From Coprococcus ammoniilyticus (GTDB taxonomy: Bacteria; Bacillota; Clostridia; Lachnospirales; Lachnospiraceae): a stretch of DNA of 64,000 nt. The notes below the pieces were generated by a model. That model was not told the origin of the DNA. It ran no database searches and was given only the letters and a program-made list of their open reading frames with translations. Shown here one piece after another: positions 42,193 to 52,400 of this stretch. Numbering within the stretch: the stretch's first letter is position 1; every line of letters begins with the position of its first letter. Where the stretch lies: positions 248,001-312,000 of the forward strand of contig NZ_JAOQJS010000001.1 of NCBI RefSeq assembly GCF_025567345.1. Direction: 5' to 3'. The position numbers and the translations under genes are program-made.

Positions 42193-44676
42193 ATGAAGTT
42201 TGGTTATTTTGATGATGCCAACAAGGAGTATGTCATCACATCTCCTAGAACTCCTTATCCTTGGATCAACTACCTTGGAACACAGGATTTCTTCTCACTG
42301 ATTTCAAATACAGCGGGAGGTTACAGCTTCTACAAAGATGCTCGTCTTCGTAGAATTACAAGATACCGTTATAACAATGTACCTATCGATATGGGTGGTC
42401 GTTATTTCTATATTAACGAGAATGGTACAATCTGGAATCCGGGCTGGTCACCGGTTAAGACAGAGCTTGACGAATATGAATGCCGTCATGGTATGGGTTA
42501 CACAGTGATCACCGGTAAGAAGAACAACTTAAAGGCAGAGGTTACTTTCTTCGTACCTCAGAATTATGCCGGAGAAGTTCAGCAGGTTGTTCTTACAAAT
42601 GAAAGCTCAGAAGAGAAGACTTTCTCATTCTTCTCATTTGAAGAGTGGTGTCTCTGGGATGCACAGGATGACTGCACAAACTTCCAGAGAAACTTCAGTA
42701 CAGGTCGTGTAGAGGTTGTTGGTTCAACAATCTACCACAAGACAGAGTACAGAGACAGACGTGATCATTTCGCATTCTACACAGTAAATGACGAGATCGA
42801 CGGTTACGATACAGACAGAGATTCATTCATCGGACTTTACAATGGTTTCCACAACCCACAGGCTGTTGAAGCCGGCAAGTCAAATGATTCATTTGCAGAT
42901 GGATGGTCACCAATCGCTTCACACTACAAGAAGATCACTCTTGCTCCGGGCGAGACAAAGACTCTTGTATTTATTCTTGGATATGTTGAGATGCCTGTTG
43001 ACCAGAAGTTCGAAGCTGATGGCAAGACGATCAACAAGGTTAAGGCTCTTGAGATGATGGAGAAATACAACACTCCTGAGAAGGTTGCAGCAGGTCTTGC
43101 AGAACTCAAAGAGCACTGGAACAACCTCTTAAGCATCTTAAATGTTAATACTCCTGATGATAAGGTTAACCGTATGGTTAATATCTGGAATCAGTATCAG
43201 TGTATGGTTACATTCAACCTTTCACGTTCAGCATCATACTTCGAGTCCGGTATCGGCCGTGGTATGGGATTCCGTGATTCCAACCAGGATGTACTTGGAT
43301 TTGTTCATCAGATTCCTGATCGTGCAAGAGAAAGAATTATTGATATCGCTTCTACACAGTTCCCGGATGGTGGATGCTATCATCAGTATCAGCCACTTAC
43401 AAAGAAGGGTAATGCAGATATCGGTGGTGACTTCTCAGACGATCCATTATGGCTGATCCTTTCTGTATCTGCATACATCAAGGAGACAGGCGACTGGGGT
43501 ATTCTTGATGAGATGGTTCCATATGACAACGATATGTCCATCGCTAAGCCAATGCTTGACCACTTAAAGGTTTCCTTCTACAAGATCGTAAACAACCTTG
43601 GACCACACGGACTTCCACTTGCAATGAGAGCTGACTGGAACGACTGTATCAACCTTTCATGCTTCTCCGATACACCGGGTGAAAGCTTCCAGACATACAC
43701 CAACCCTAAGTTCGCTGCTGAAGGCGGATACTCAAAGGTTGCTGAGTCAGTTATGGTTGCTACACTCTTTACATATGCAGGTCCTAACTATGTTGCTATT
43801 CTTAAGCACCTTGGAATGGACGCTGAAGCAGAAGCTGCTCAGGCTGAGATCGATAAGATGAAAGCTAACATCATGGAATCCGCTTGGGATGGTGACTGGT
43901 TCTTAAGAGCATACGATGCAAATGGTGAGAAGATGGGATCTAAGGAATGTGAAGAAGGACAGATCTTCATCGAGCCACAGGGCTTCGCTATTATGTCAGA
44001 CATTGGTAAAGATCAGGGCTGCGACAAGAAGACACTTGCTGCTATTGATGAGCGTCTGAATACACAGTACGGACTTGTACTTAACAATCCTGCATTCACA
44101 AAGTATTACATCCAGTATGGTGAGATCTCAACATACCCAGGCGGATACAAAGAGAATGCCGGTATCTTCACACATAACAATGCATGGATCATCTGTGCTG
44201 CTGCTTACGCAGGCGCCGGCGATCAGGCATTCAAATATTACTCAGAGATCGCTCCTGCTTTCACTGAGGAGACATCCGATATTCACAAGACTGAACCATA
44301 TGTATATGGTCAGATGATCGGTGGTAAGGATGCCGGTTCCGATATTGGAAAGCCGGGTAACCACTTTGGTCAGGGTAAGAACTCATGGCTTACAGGTACA
44401 GCAGCCTGGAACATGGTCGCTATTTCACAGTACATCTTAGGTATCTCAGCAGACTTCGATGGTCTTAAGATCGATCCATCTATTCCTGCTGCATGGGATG
44501 GTCTGAATGCTACACGTCAGTTCCGTGGTGCTACATATGATATCAAGGTTACAAATCCGAATCATGTAAATAAGGGTATCAAGAGTGTTACTGTAGATGG
44601 CAATGCTATCGAGAGCAATGTTCTTCCAGTATTTGGTGATGGCAAGACTCATACTGTAGAAGTAGTAATGGGGTAA
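42193..44676 (+). CDS. Cellobiose phosphorylase, glycoside hydrolase family 94
   Basis: This enzyme splits cellobiose with phosphate into glucose-1-phosphate and glucose, saving ATP. The 827 residues begin MKFGYFDDANKEYVITSPRT, almost as in clostridial cellobiose phosphorylases. The N-terminal beta-sandwich domain runs to about 290, followed by the alpha-barrel catalytic domain. The general acid is Asp484 in RADWNDC (479-485). GIGRGMGFRDSNQD near 354 is a conserved subsite loop. It is probably cytoplasmic, as no signal peptide is seen. Codon use is strongly biased, so the protein is likely abundant. No cellobiose transporter is nearby. Confidence 0.95.
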   Translation: MKFGYFDDANKEYVITSPRTPYPWINYLGTQDFFSLISNTAGGYSFYKDARLRRITRYRYNNVPIDMGGRYFYINENGTIWNPGWSPVKTELDEYECRHGMGYTVITGKKNNLKAEVTFFVPQNYAGEVQQVVLTNESSEEKTFSFFSFEEWCLWDAQDDCTNFQRNFSTGRVEVVGSTIYHKTEYRDRRDHFAFYTVNDEIDGYDTDRDSFIGLYNGFHNPQAVEAGKSNDSFADGWSPIASHYKKITLAPGETKTLVFILGYVEMPVDQKFEADGKTINKVKALEMMEKYNTPEKVAAGLAELKEHWNNLLSILNVNTPDDKVNRMVNIWNQYQCMVTFNLSRSASYFESGIGRGMGFRDSNQDVLGFVHQIPDRARERIIDIASTQFPDGGCYHQYQPLTKKGNADIGGDFSDDPLWLILSVSAYIKETGDWGILDEMVPYDNDMSIAKPMLDHLKVSFYKIVNNLGPHGLPLAMRADWNDCINLSCFSDTPGESFQTYTNPKFAAEGGYSKVAESVMVATLFTYAGPNYVAILKHLGMDAEAEAAQAEIDKMKANIMESAWDGDWFLRAYDANGEKMGSKECEEGQIFIEPQGFAIMSDIGKDQGCDKKTLAAIDERLNTQYGLVLNNPAFTKYYIQYGEISTYPGGYKENAGIFTHNNAWIICAAAYAGAGDQAFKYYSEIAPAFTEETSDIHKTEPYVYGQMIGGKDAGSDIGKPGNHFGQGKNSWLTGTAAWNMVAISQYILGISADFDGLKIDPSIPAAWDGLNATRQFRGATYDIKVTNPNHVNKGIKSVTVDGNAIESNVLPVFGDGKTHTVEVVMG

Positions 44677-44705
44677 TCCATATATCAGATATTGATATAA
44701 AAAAC

Positions 44706-44751
44706 GAGACACATATGACTGTATATTGCAGATCATATGTGTCTCATTTTT
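44706..44751. terminator. Bidirectional terminator
   Basis: GAGACACATATGA (44706-44718) pairs perfectly with 44733-44745 and is flanked by an A-run and a T-run. It separates the converging phosphorylase and acyltransferase genes. Confidence 0.88.
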
Positions 44752-44755
44752 ATTT

Positions 44756-46000
44756 CTATTCATCTTCCGTTTCTGTAATCTCAACTGCCATTGGATCCAA
44801 CCGGCTTCGGTCATAAGCTTCCGTATTGATATTGGTCTGATCGATCTCTTCATATCCATCATCCAGATAATCATCTACAACCCCATCTGTTCCAAGATCT
44901 CCGGCAAAGGAAGATACCCTGTAGCGAATCTTTCGATATATCTTTTTAATTACCTTGATCACTAATACGATGCACCAGTTAATGATATAAGCCAGAATGA
45001 TACTGATAACTATATCCTTACCACTGTCTCCAAATCTCTTCTGGATCGGAGTTCCAATATAACGGATCACAAAATACTGGGTCAGGTAAAAATCAAATAC
45101 CATAGAGCTTAAGATTCCAAATGGTGATAATGTAAATATATGAGAAATCATTCCACCGTCATAAGAAAATACCATCACGATCAGCACATACAGCAGCAAT
45201 CTCAGAAGTGCTGCAGGAATTCCATATTTCCCAACTGTTCCCAGATAAATGAGAACCGCTGCCACAAGCACTACCAGCTCTGCTCCGGTCAGAAGATTTC
45301 TTCCAGCGGAACGATCTGTCTCGATCCGAATATTCAGTCTGAAATTTGCAAGCCAGACACCAATACAGAATAAAATAAGATTCATCAGAAACAGATATGG
45401 CATATCCTGCTTCAATACCATTGCATCAGCAAGTGGTCCTGCAACAATTATATATACAACGATCAGCCCGACTATCACCAATCCGCTTCTTTTCAGATCC
45501 CGCTTCATTCTTGCCGCCAGCATACCGATCACCGGAGCCAGAAGATAGATCAGAAAGATTGCTGATACAAACCAACTGACCGGATTCAGTGCCATATAAT
45601 ATCCAGCCTTCGGTATCATTGCCTGAAGCATCGGTATACTGATGATATACTTCACGATCAGTGTTTTAATTTCCTGTGAACCGGGATGGCTGCACAATGC
45701 GAGGATCAGGAATACTGTCTGCATGATCATATAAAGCGGATACAGAATCCCCAGCTTCTTTCCAAGAAATTCCAGATAATTCTTCTTGTTCAGATTAATA
45801 AACTTCTTATGATAATGAATACCGATTCCAAATCCTACCAGAACAAAGAAAAATGCCATTCCAAATATCCCATTATCCAGATATTTGTCATAAACTGCCT
45901 GCGCTTTTTCTCCTGGCATCATCCCCACACAATATGATAAAAAGACAAGGGTAATCATGATAACCTTCCATGCCTCAAATGATTTTGCTTTTACCTTCAT
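44756..46000 (-). CDS. Acyltransferase 3-like membrane protein
   Basis: A 414-residue membrane protein with about ten helices. The region AWKVIMITLVFLSYCVGMMP near residue 9 and FFVLVGFGIGIHYHKKFINL near 50-69 matches the AT3/OatA family, although the usual first-helix Arg-His motif is not obvious. Such proteins acylate surface polysaccharides or peptidoglycan. The C-terminal 50 residues are acidic and cytoplasmic. The start at 46000 is chosen for GGAGAGAAGGAAT; a longer frame from 46039 lacks a site. Confidence 0.78.
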   Translation of the reverse strand: MKVKAKSFEAWKVIMITLVFLSYCVGMMPGEKAQAVYDKYLDNGIFGMAFFFVLVGFGIGIHYHKKFINLNKKNYLEFLGKKLGILYPLYMIMQTVFLILALCSHPGSQEIKTLIVKYIISIPMLQAMIPKAGYYMALNPVSWFVSAIFLIYLLAPVIGMLAARMKRDLKRSGLVIVGLIVVYIIVAGPLADAMVLKQDMPYLFLMNLILFCIGVWLANFRLNIRIETDRSAGRNLLTGAELVVLVAAVLIYLGTVGKYGIPAALLRLLLYVLIVMVFSYDGGMISHIFTLSPFGILSSMVFDFYLTQYFVIRYIGTPIQKRFGDSGKDIVISIILAYIINWCIVLVIKVIKKIYRKIRYRVSSFAGDLGTDGVVDDYLDDGYEEIDQTNINTEAYDRSRLDPMAVEITETEDE

Positions 46001-46109
46001 ATTCCTTCTCTCCTGTGCAATAAAACTTTTTTTGCTCATTTGGATTTATTATAGCATCTAACAACATACATATGCAAATCTTATATTTTCAAAAGCACTG
46101 GCAGATTCC

Positions 46110-46138
46110 TTGACACTCCATTCTCCCTGAACTAAAAT
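46110..46138 (+). promoter_or_regulatory. Promoter of the glycosyltransferase gene
   Basis: TTGACA (46110-46115) and TAAAAT (46133-46138) are separated by 17 nt. A short hairpin TGCCA-gttcata-TGGCA follows in the leader. Confidence 0.8.
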
Positions 46139-46190
46139 TAAAGAATACCGTTTTGCCAGTTCATATGGCAGCGGCACAAGGAGAAGTTAT

Positions 46191-47141
46191 ATGAAAAAAG
46201 TGAATCTGATCGTTCCCTGTTACAATGAAGCGGAAGCACTTCCTTTATTTAAGGACGAACTAAACAAAGTAATCCAGACTCTGGATCAATATACATTTGA
46301 GATACTTCTGATCAATGATGGTTCTACAGATACAACCCTTTCCGTCATGAAAGAAATCTGTGATACGGATTCTCATTACAAATACATATCATTTTCAAGA
46401 AACTTTGGAAAAGAAGCTGCCATGTATGCCGGCTTCTGTAATTCAGATGGTGACTATGCCGCCATCATGGATGCAGATATGCAGGATCCCCCTGCCCTAC
46501 TGCCTGATATGCTCCACTGTCTGGAAACCGAGGATTATGACAGCGTTGCCACCCGGCGGGTATCGAGGATCGGAGAACCAAAGATCCGTTCCTTCTTTGC
46601 AAGGAATTTTTATAAGCTTATCAACAAGATCTCGGACGCAGATGTTGTCGATGGTGCCAGGGATTTTCGTCTGATGAAGCGTGAAATGGTAGACAGTATC
46701 GTCGCCATGTGCGAATACAACCGATTCTCAAAGGGTATCTTTGGCTGGATCGGTTTTAAGACCAAATGGCTGGAATATGAAAATGTAAACCGCATTGCCG
46801 GAGAAACAAAATGGAGTTTCTGGGGCTTATTCAAATATGCGGTCGATGGAATCATCAATTTTTCCGAAACCCCGATGTCCCTTGCATCCGGGCTTGGCAT
46901 TTTTCTGACGATCTTTTCCTTTCTTATGGTTATTTTCATTATTATAAGAAAAGAAATATTCGGAGATCCGGTTGCCGGCTGGCCATCTCTTGCCTGTATC
47001 ATCATCTTTATTGCTGGACTTCAGTTCCTGTGCATGGGTATTATGGGTAAATACATTGCCAAGACATATCTGGAAGTAAAAAACCGGCCACATTACATCG
47101 TATCGGAAACAAATAAGGATCATGTAGATCCGATCCATTAG
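46191..47141 (+). CDS. GtrB/DPM1-like family 2 glycosyltransferase
   Basis: A 316-residue enzyme. The GT-A fold spans about 4-225 with NLIVPCYNEAEALPLF, INDGSTDTT, and the metal/nucleotide motif DADMQDPP near 98. Two C-terminal membrane helices (about 235-260 and 267-290) are typical of enzymes that move glucose or another sugar to undecaprenyl phosphate. The sugar cannot be told. The ribosome site AAGGAGAAG is clear. It is followed after 28 nt by the first beta-helix gene and may modify or help export it. Confidence 0.93.
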   Translation: MKKVNLIVPCYNEAEALPLFKDELNKVIQTLDQYTFEILLINDGSTDTTLSVMKEICDTDSHYKYISFSRNFGKEAAMYAGFCNSDGDYAAIMDADMQDPPALLPDMLHCLETEDYDSVATRRVSRIGEPKIRSFFARNFYKLINKISDADVVDGARDFRLMKREMVDSIVAMCEYNRFSKGIFGWIGFKTKWLEYENVNRIAGETKWSFWGLFKYAVDGIINFSETPMSLASGLGIFLTIFSFLMVIFIIIRKEIFGDPVAGWPSLACIIIFIAGLQFLCMGIMGKYIAKTYLEVKNRPHYIVSETNKDHVDPIH

Positions 47142-47169
47142 GAATAAAAACAAAGAAGGCGTATATATA

Positions 47170-49842
47170 ATGAAGAAACTTACATATATTATTTTGCATC
47201 TGCTGATTCTTCCATTGCTCCTCTACGGATTTTCTTTTTCTGTATCTGCGGAAGAAACCAGTTCCGAAGACACTGTTATACAGGTTACTGCGGAAGACGG
47301 CAGCGACATATCCCAAAAGCTGAACGAAGCGCTGATCAATGCCAGAGATCTTGCCGAAAGCTCCGGGCAGATTGTTACAGTCAGGGTTCAAAAAGGTAGT
47401 TATCTTCTTTCCGCTGCGCTGCATATTTACAGCAATACAACGCTGGATGTCACGGATGTTCACTTTACATTTGCCGGTTCCCATCGGTTCAATATGCTGA
47501 TCACCGGTCCATCATCAACAGAAAATTACAAAGACTATGACGATTACAACAACAGTGAAGCCTGCTCCGGCTATGATGCCTATAAGAATATCACGGTTCT
47601 GGGCGGAATCTGGGAAAGCACCGAAGCCAATCTGAGTTGTATCGTTCGTATCTTTCATGCTACTAATATTACCCTTGACGGTCTTACTTTCACGGGCGGC
47701 GGATGCGTACATCAGCTAGAGGTTGCTGCGATCGACGGCTTTTATGTCAGAAACTGCACATTTAAAAACCACGGCAAACGTGCTGACGATACCAAAAACT
47801 TTGAAAAAGAAGAAGCCATACAGCTCGATATGCCATACAGTGAACTGGTATATCCCGGCACTTATCCGGACGGAACCCCTATGAAGAATGTGGAGATCAC
47901 ACACAATACATTCCAGAATATTGCCCGTGGTGTCGGAACACACACCATGCTCTGCGGTGCATATCACGAAAATATCAAGATCAACAATAACACATTTATC
48001 AATGTGCTGGAAGAATGTGTTGTCTGCTTAAACTATGTAAACTGTGAAGTAAAGAACAACACGATCACCAACTGCGGCGGCGGTATTCTGGTTCAGAATG
48101 CCAAGGAATACGAAGTATCCATGAACACAACGGTTTTAAATGGCGCAAAGAAGATCGACAACGCTGTTATCAACAATGCAGTAACAGAAGTCAGCGGCAA
48201 CACCTTGAAGCTGACCTACCATCCGACAACATTAAAAACTGCCGGAATCTTCGTTTATGGAAGAAAGCTGAACAGCAACATCACAGGAGGAGATGGATTT
48301 CCTCTGCCGGATGAAGATTTCTATATCAGCTCCGTTATTATACGAAACAATACGATCATCACACCGGGAGACGGTATCACCTTATCCGATGCAAGAGATT
48401 GCGAGGTATCCGGTAATACGATCAATGGATATAATTTCTCGCCGGATGACAAATTACGAACTTCCAGAGATGGCATCCGTATTGATCAGTCCAGTAAGAA
48501 TATCTCCGTAACCGGAAATGAGATCAAGAACATGCCGCGTTATGGTCTGTATATTACGGACAACAGTACCGCCTCTGCGATTGAAAATAACACCTTTAAA
48601 AACTGTACCGGAACCGGAATCTTTCTGACAGACTCCAGTGCATGTATCTATGATATTGCAAACAACATTGTAAAAAACTGCAAAGCCGGCGGTATTCTGG
48701 TTGGGAACAACAGCCGTGTCACGAACATAACAGGAAATGCCTTTGGTGCTGTCAGTGGCAATCCGGCGATCAAAGTATACAGCAACAGCCGTACCGGGCT
48801 GATCTCGACAAACCGGGTACGTGACATGGGTGATAAAACAAAAGCAACCGTTGCAAATGCAATTGAGATTACCGGACGCTCTTTTGCAAAAGAGATTTCA
48901 TCCAACCGGATCTATGCATCAAAAACGGATGTCTCCTCCGGAATGGGAATTCTGGTTGATAAGGCCTCCAAAATTGCAGGTTCCGTAAAAAACAACACGA
49001 TCTCGGATGTAGCCCTGTATGCCGTATCTATTGCCAATCATTCCAAGGTTGCAGAGCTGGTCAGTGAAAATGTGCTCTCTTCCATTGGCAAAAGTGCGAT
49101 CGCAGTAAATGGAGCCAGCAGCATCGGTCAGAACATTGAGGGAAACTCTATCAATGGAAGTGGAACCAACGGTATCCTTCTGGAAAAAGAAGCAACGGTC
49201 TGTGGCGGCATCAACAATAATACAATCAGTGAGTGCAGCAATTACGGCATCAATGTCCAGAGCATCAATAACGATACAACTATCTCGTATAACTATATTT
49301 CCGCAAAAGGCAATGCCCCAATCAACATTGCTGCACACAGCAATTACCTGCTGACAGTTGTCAAAAATACCTTATGTGGATCTGCATCATTAAATGGTAT
49401 GCAACTATCCAAATGTAATGTAGCTATTTCTGACAACGATATTACTGATTTCAAATATGGTATTGCTGCTTCCTCATCCGTATCCGGTGCGATCAGCAAT
49501 AATATATATAACGATATAGCAAATAAAGATCTGTCGATTAATGACACTGACCAGAAAATATGCGGTACGGTAACGGATCTCACCTGTTCTATGAATACAG
49601 CACGCAATCAGGCAACCTTATCATGGAAGAAGGTCAAAGGAATCAGTGGCTATGAAGTACAATACAGTACAACCGATCATTTTTCCGGCAAATCGACAAA
49701 ACAGCTTGGCAAGGGACAGACATCCTATGCTTTACAGGATCTTCCAAAGGGCAAAACAATCTACTATCGTGTTCGTGCCTATCGTTCCTTTGGAAATCTC
49801 AGCATCTATGGTTCCTATACAAGCGGAAACTTTACCGCCTGA
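47170..49842 (+). CDS. Secreted right-handed beta-helix protein with C-terminal FN3 domain
   Basis: An 890-residue exported protein. A signal peptide ends near residue 28 (SFSVSA-EE). Residues about 45-790 are a right-handed parallel beta-helix rich in NNT/GN ladders (for example EVKNNTITNCGGGILVQN), as in pectate lyase-like and NosD/CASH proteins. A fibronectin type III domain follows at about 800-890 (TARNQATLSWKKVKGISGYE). No lyase catalytic set can be assigned by eye. It could bind or cut plant or microbial glycans. It is a tandem paralogue of the next gene. Confidence 0.88.
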   Translation: MKKLTYIILHLLILPLLLYGFSFSVSAEETSSEDTVIQVTAEDGSDISQKLNEALINARDLAESSGQIVTVRVQKGSYLLSAALHIYSNTTLDVTDVHFTFAGSHRFNMLITGPSSTENYKDYDDYNNSEACSGYDAYKNITVLGGIWESTEANLSCIVRIFHATNITLDGLTFTGGGCVHQLEVAAIDGFYVRNCTFKNHGKRADDTKNFEKEEAIQLDMPYSELVYPGTYPDGTPMKNVEITHNTFQNIARGVGTHTMLCGAYHENIKINNNTFINVLEECVVCLNYVNCEVKNNTITNCGGGILVQNAKEYEVSMNTTVLNGAKKIDNAVINNAVTEVSGNTLKLTYHPTTLKTAGIFVYGRKLNSNITGGDGFPLPDEDFYISSVIIRNNTIITPGDGITLSDARDCEVSGNTINGYNFSPDDKLRTSRDGIRIDQSSKNISVTGNEIKNMPRYGLYITDNSTASAIENNTFKNCTGTGIFLTDSSACIYDIANNIVKNCKAGGILVGNNSRVTNITGNAFGAVSGNPAIKVYSNSRTGLISTNRVRDMGDKTKATVANAIEITGRSFAKEISSNRIYASKTDVSSGMGILVDKASKIAGSVKNNTISDVALYAVSIANHSKVAELVSENVLSSIGKSAIAVNGASSIGQNIEGNSINGSGTNGILLEKEATVCGGINNNTISECSNYGINVQSINNDTTISYNYISAKGNAPINIAAHSNYLLTVVKNTLCGSASLNGMQLSKCNVAISDNDITDFKYGIAASSSVSGAISNNIYNDIANKDLSINDTDQKICGTVTDLTCSMNTARNQATLSWKKVKGISGYEVQYSTTDHFSGKSTKQLGKGQTSYALQDLPKGKTIYYRVRAYRSFGNLSIYGSYTSGNFTA

Positions 49843-49852
49843 TCCTGTCAGG

Positions 49853-49880
49853 CAGATACTTAGTGGCATCTGTTTTTTTA
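49853..49880 (+). terminator. Weak terminator between the two beta-helix genes
   Basis: CAGAT-AC pairs with GT-ATCTG across a short loop and is followed by TTTTTTT (49873-49879). It probably reduces, rather than stops, transcription into the second gene. Confidence 0.5.
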
Positions 49881-49923
49881 ACAGTCAACCAGAACATCTG
49901 ATATTTTTGAAAGGGGAAGTTTT

Positions 49924-52287
49924 ATGAAAAAACATCTTATCTCATGTATGGCGGGAGCAGTCCTTGCATCCGGTCTTATCTTCGGAACTGCATTTCGCTC
50001 AAATGCTGCAATGCCGGCTTCCGGTTTTACAACAGCGCCGGTCTTTGCCGCCGCATCGAATGACGACATGCTTATCTCTGACAGTGTGATCACACTGACT
50101 GTTAAAAACGGAACTGACATTACAACAGAATTAAACACAGCTTTAAAAACTGCCAGAGATATGGCAGATCAGACGGACAGTATCATTACTGTAACCGTTC
50201 CTTCCGGTTCTTATACCCTGTCATCGACAGCCCGTATTTTCAGCAACACCACATTAAATCTGAAAGGTGTTACACTGACCTGTGCAGACAATGGTAAATT
50301 CAACATGATCATATCCGGTACTCCCGGCTCCTACAAAGACCAGACAAACTACAACAAAAGTGATCTCTGCACCGGATATGATGGATTTAAAAATATAACG
50401 ATCAATGGCGGAACGCTGATCGGAAACAGTGAGAATACTTCCAGTATGATCCGTCTCTTTCATGCAACAAATGTGAATCTGTCCGGTATCACCCTGTCGG
50501 GCGGCGGCTGTGTGCATCAGATGGAGGTTTGTGCGATCAATGGCTTCTATGTAAAAAACTGCACTTTCAAAAATAACGGACGGGAAACCGGTGTGACAAA
50601 CGCTCACGTCAACCAGGAAGCCCTTCAGCTTGATACTCCATGTAAAGAAGCCGCATTTCCGGGTGTCGTTCAGGATGGCACAACAATGAAAAACGTTGAG
50701 ATCACCGGATGTAAATTTCAGAATGTCATCCGTGGCATTGGCAGCCATACACTTCTTCTGGGTGCTTACCATGAGAATATCAAGATCAATAACAATACCT
50801 TCAATAATGTTATGGAAGAATGTATTATCGGACTTAACTACCGCAACTGTGAGATCAAAAACAATACGATCACAAACTGCGGCGGCGGTATCCTGTTCCA
50901 AAATTTTAAATCCTACGAAGGCTCTGTTATTTCTACCATTCTGGACAGTAAACAACCATACAAAGGAAAGATCATCTACGATCTGAACTCTGTCATCAGC
51001 GATAACACAATCACCTTAAAGTATTCTCCATCCTGTGAAAATCCTGCAGCTATTAAGGTATTTGGCCACAACCAGTTGAAAAAAATGAAAGGTGCGGACG
51101 GTAAATATTTCCCTACCGGAAATTATTACATTACCGGTGTAACCGTATCCAATAACAATATCACAACAGCCGTTACCGGCATCCACATCACTGATGCCTG
51201 GAACTGTACCTTTACAAACAATACCGTTACCGGAAAGGGATTCAGCGCAAAGGATCCTCTGAAAAATGAACGAGACGGCATCTTTATTCAAAGCTATGCA
51301 AAAGGACTTGTCCTGTCAAACAACAAGGTCTCCGGAATGACCGGACACGGTATTGCCATTCATTTCTCATCAACGGCTAAGGATATTATCAGCAACACAA
51401 TTTCCAACTGCGGCGGTTATGGTATCCACATCTATCAGAACAGCGGTTGTACCGGTTTATTATCCAAGAATAAAATAAAGAAATGTGCAAGCGGCGGCAT
51501 CAGTCTCAGTACAAACTCTACGGTGGCAGATATTCTATCCAATACCATCACCGGTGGCTGTACAGATACAGGTATCAGCCTGTACAATAACTGTGAAGCC
51601 GGAAAGATCAAAAACAACACGATCACAGCCATCGGCAAAAATGCTCCTGCGATCAAGCTGTCTCAGAAGTCAGCCTCTAAAACCATAACCGGAAACAAGA
51701 TTCAGGCAGGAACTGCAAAATATTCCTGTGGAAGAGCAATCTTCCTTTATAACGGTTCCAAGGTTCGCGGTTCCATTATAGGCAACGCTATGGAAAACAG
51801 TAACGATACTGCGATCTGCATCTCCACAAAGTCAACCGTAACCGGAGGAGTTACAAACAACCAGATCCTGTCAGCCGGAAAATACGGTCTTCAGGTCTTC
51901 AACGCATCGACTATAAAGAAAACGGTTTCGGGAAATACGATCAAGAAGGCAGCAACAAGCGGTATTAATATATGCAGTACCAAAAATGTGCTGACAATCG
52001 ATAAAAATACAATATCCGGAAGCTCCAAGGCAGCCATCTATGTGCAACCGGCTTCCACACAATATAAAGTGACAGTTAAAAACAACACTATTACCGGCAA
52101 TAAAAAAGGTCCTGGCGTCTCAGCTCTCCAGGCAAATATCAAAGTGATCGGCAATAAAATATCCAAAGTGACCTTCGGTGTATATGCAGACCAGAAGTGC
52201 AAAGGCAACATCTACTCAAATAAAATTTCCAAAGCCTCCCGCCGCAAGGTATACACTGCCACTAAAAAAGTGAAGCTAAAAAAATAA
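49924..52287 (+). CDS. Secreted right-handed beta-helix protein
   Basis: A 787-residue exported protein with a signal peptide ending near residue 28 (FRSNA-AM). The whole mature part is a beta-helix. The first 300 residues align well with the previous gene: for example FHATNVNLSGITLSGGGCVH here, FHATNITLDGLTFTGGGCVH there. The C-terminus is basic and rich in Lys (KVYTATKKVKLKK), which may bind a charged polymer, and the FN3 domain of the neighbour is missing. The ATG follows AAAGGGGAAG. Function is not assigned. Confidence 0.87.
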   Translation: MKKHLISCMAGAVLASGLIFGTAFRSNAAMPASGFTTAPVFAAASNDDMLISDSVITLTVKNGTDITTELNTALKTARDMADQTDSIITVTVPSGSYTLSSTARIFSNTTLNLKGVTLTCADNGKFNMIISGTPGSYKDQTNYNKSDLCTGYDGFKNITINGGTLIGNSENTSSMIRLFHATNVNLSGITLSGGGCVHQMEVCAINGFYVKNCTFKNNGRETGVTNAHVNQEALQLDTPCKEAAFPGVVQDGTTMKNVEITGCKFQNVIRGIGSHTLLLGAYHENIKINNNTFNNVMEECIIGLNYRNCEIKNNTITNCGGGILFQNFKSYEGSVISTILDSKQPYKGKIIYDLNSVISDNTITLKYSPSCENPAAIKVFGHNQLKKMKGADGKYFPTGNYYITGVTVSNNNITTAVTGIHITDAWNCTFTNNTVTGKGFSAKDPLKNERDGIFIQSYAKGLVLSNNKVSGMTGHGIAIHFSSTAKDIISNTISNCGGYGIHIYQNSGCTGLLSKNKIKKCASGGISLSTNSTVADILSNTITGGCTDTGISLYNNCEAGKIKNNTITAIGKNAPAIKLSQKSASKTITGNKIQAGTAKYSCGRAIFLYNGSKVRGSIIGNAMENSNDTAICISTKSTVTGGVTNNQILSAGKYGLQVFNASTIKKTVSGNTIKKAATSGINICSTKNVLTIDKNTISGSSKAAIYVQPASTQYKVTVKNNTITGNKKGPGVSALQANIKVIGNKISKVTFGVYADQKCKGNIYSNKISKASRRKVYTATKKVKLKK

Positions 52288-52330
52288 TCCCTCCGAAATG
52301 GAGATATCACTTATTGAAAGCCCCCTATAA

Positions 52331-52388
52331 TACATTTATGCCGCAGAGCGCGAGCGTTCTGCGGCATAAATGTATATATATCTTTTTT
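52331..52388 (+). terminator. Strong intrinsic terminator
   Basis: A perfect 17-bp stem (TACATTTATGCCGCAGA with 52358-52374) carries a 10-nt loop and a T-run at 52382-52388. It ends the beta-helix transcript. The family-1 element begins directly after it. Confidence 0.9.
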
Positions 52389-52400
52389 TATACATAAACA

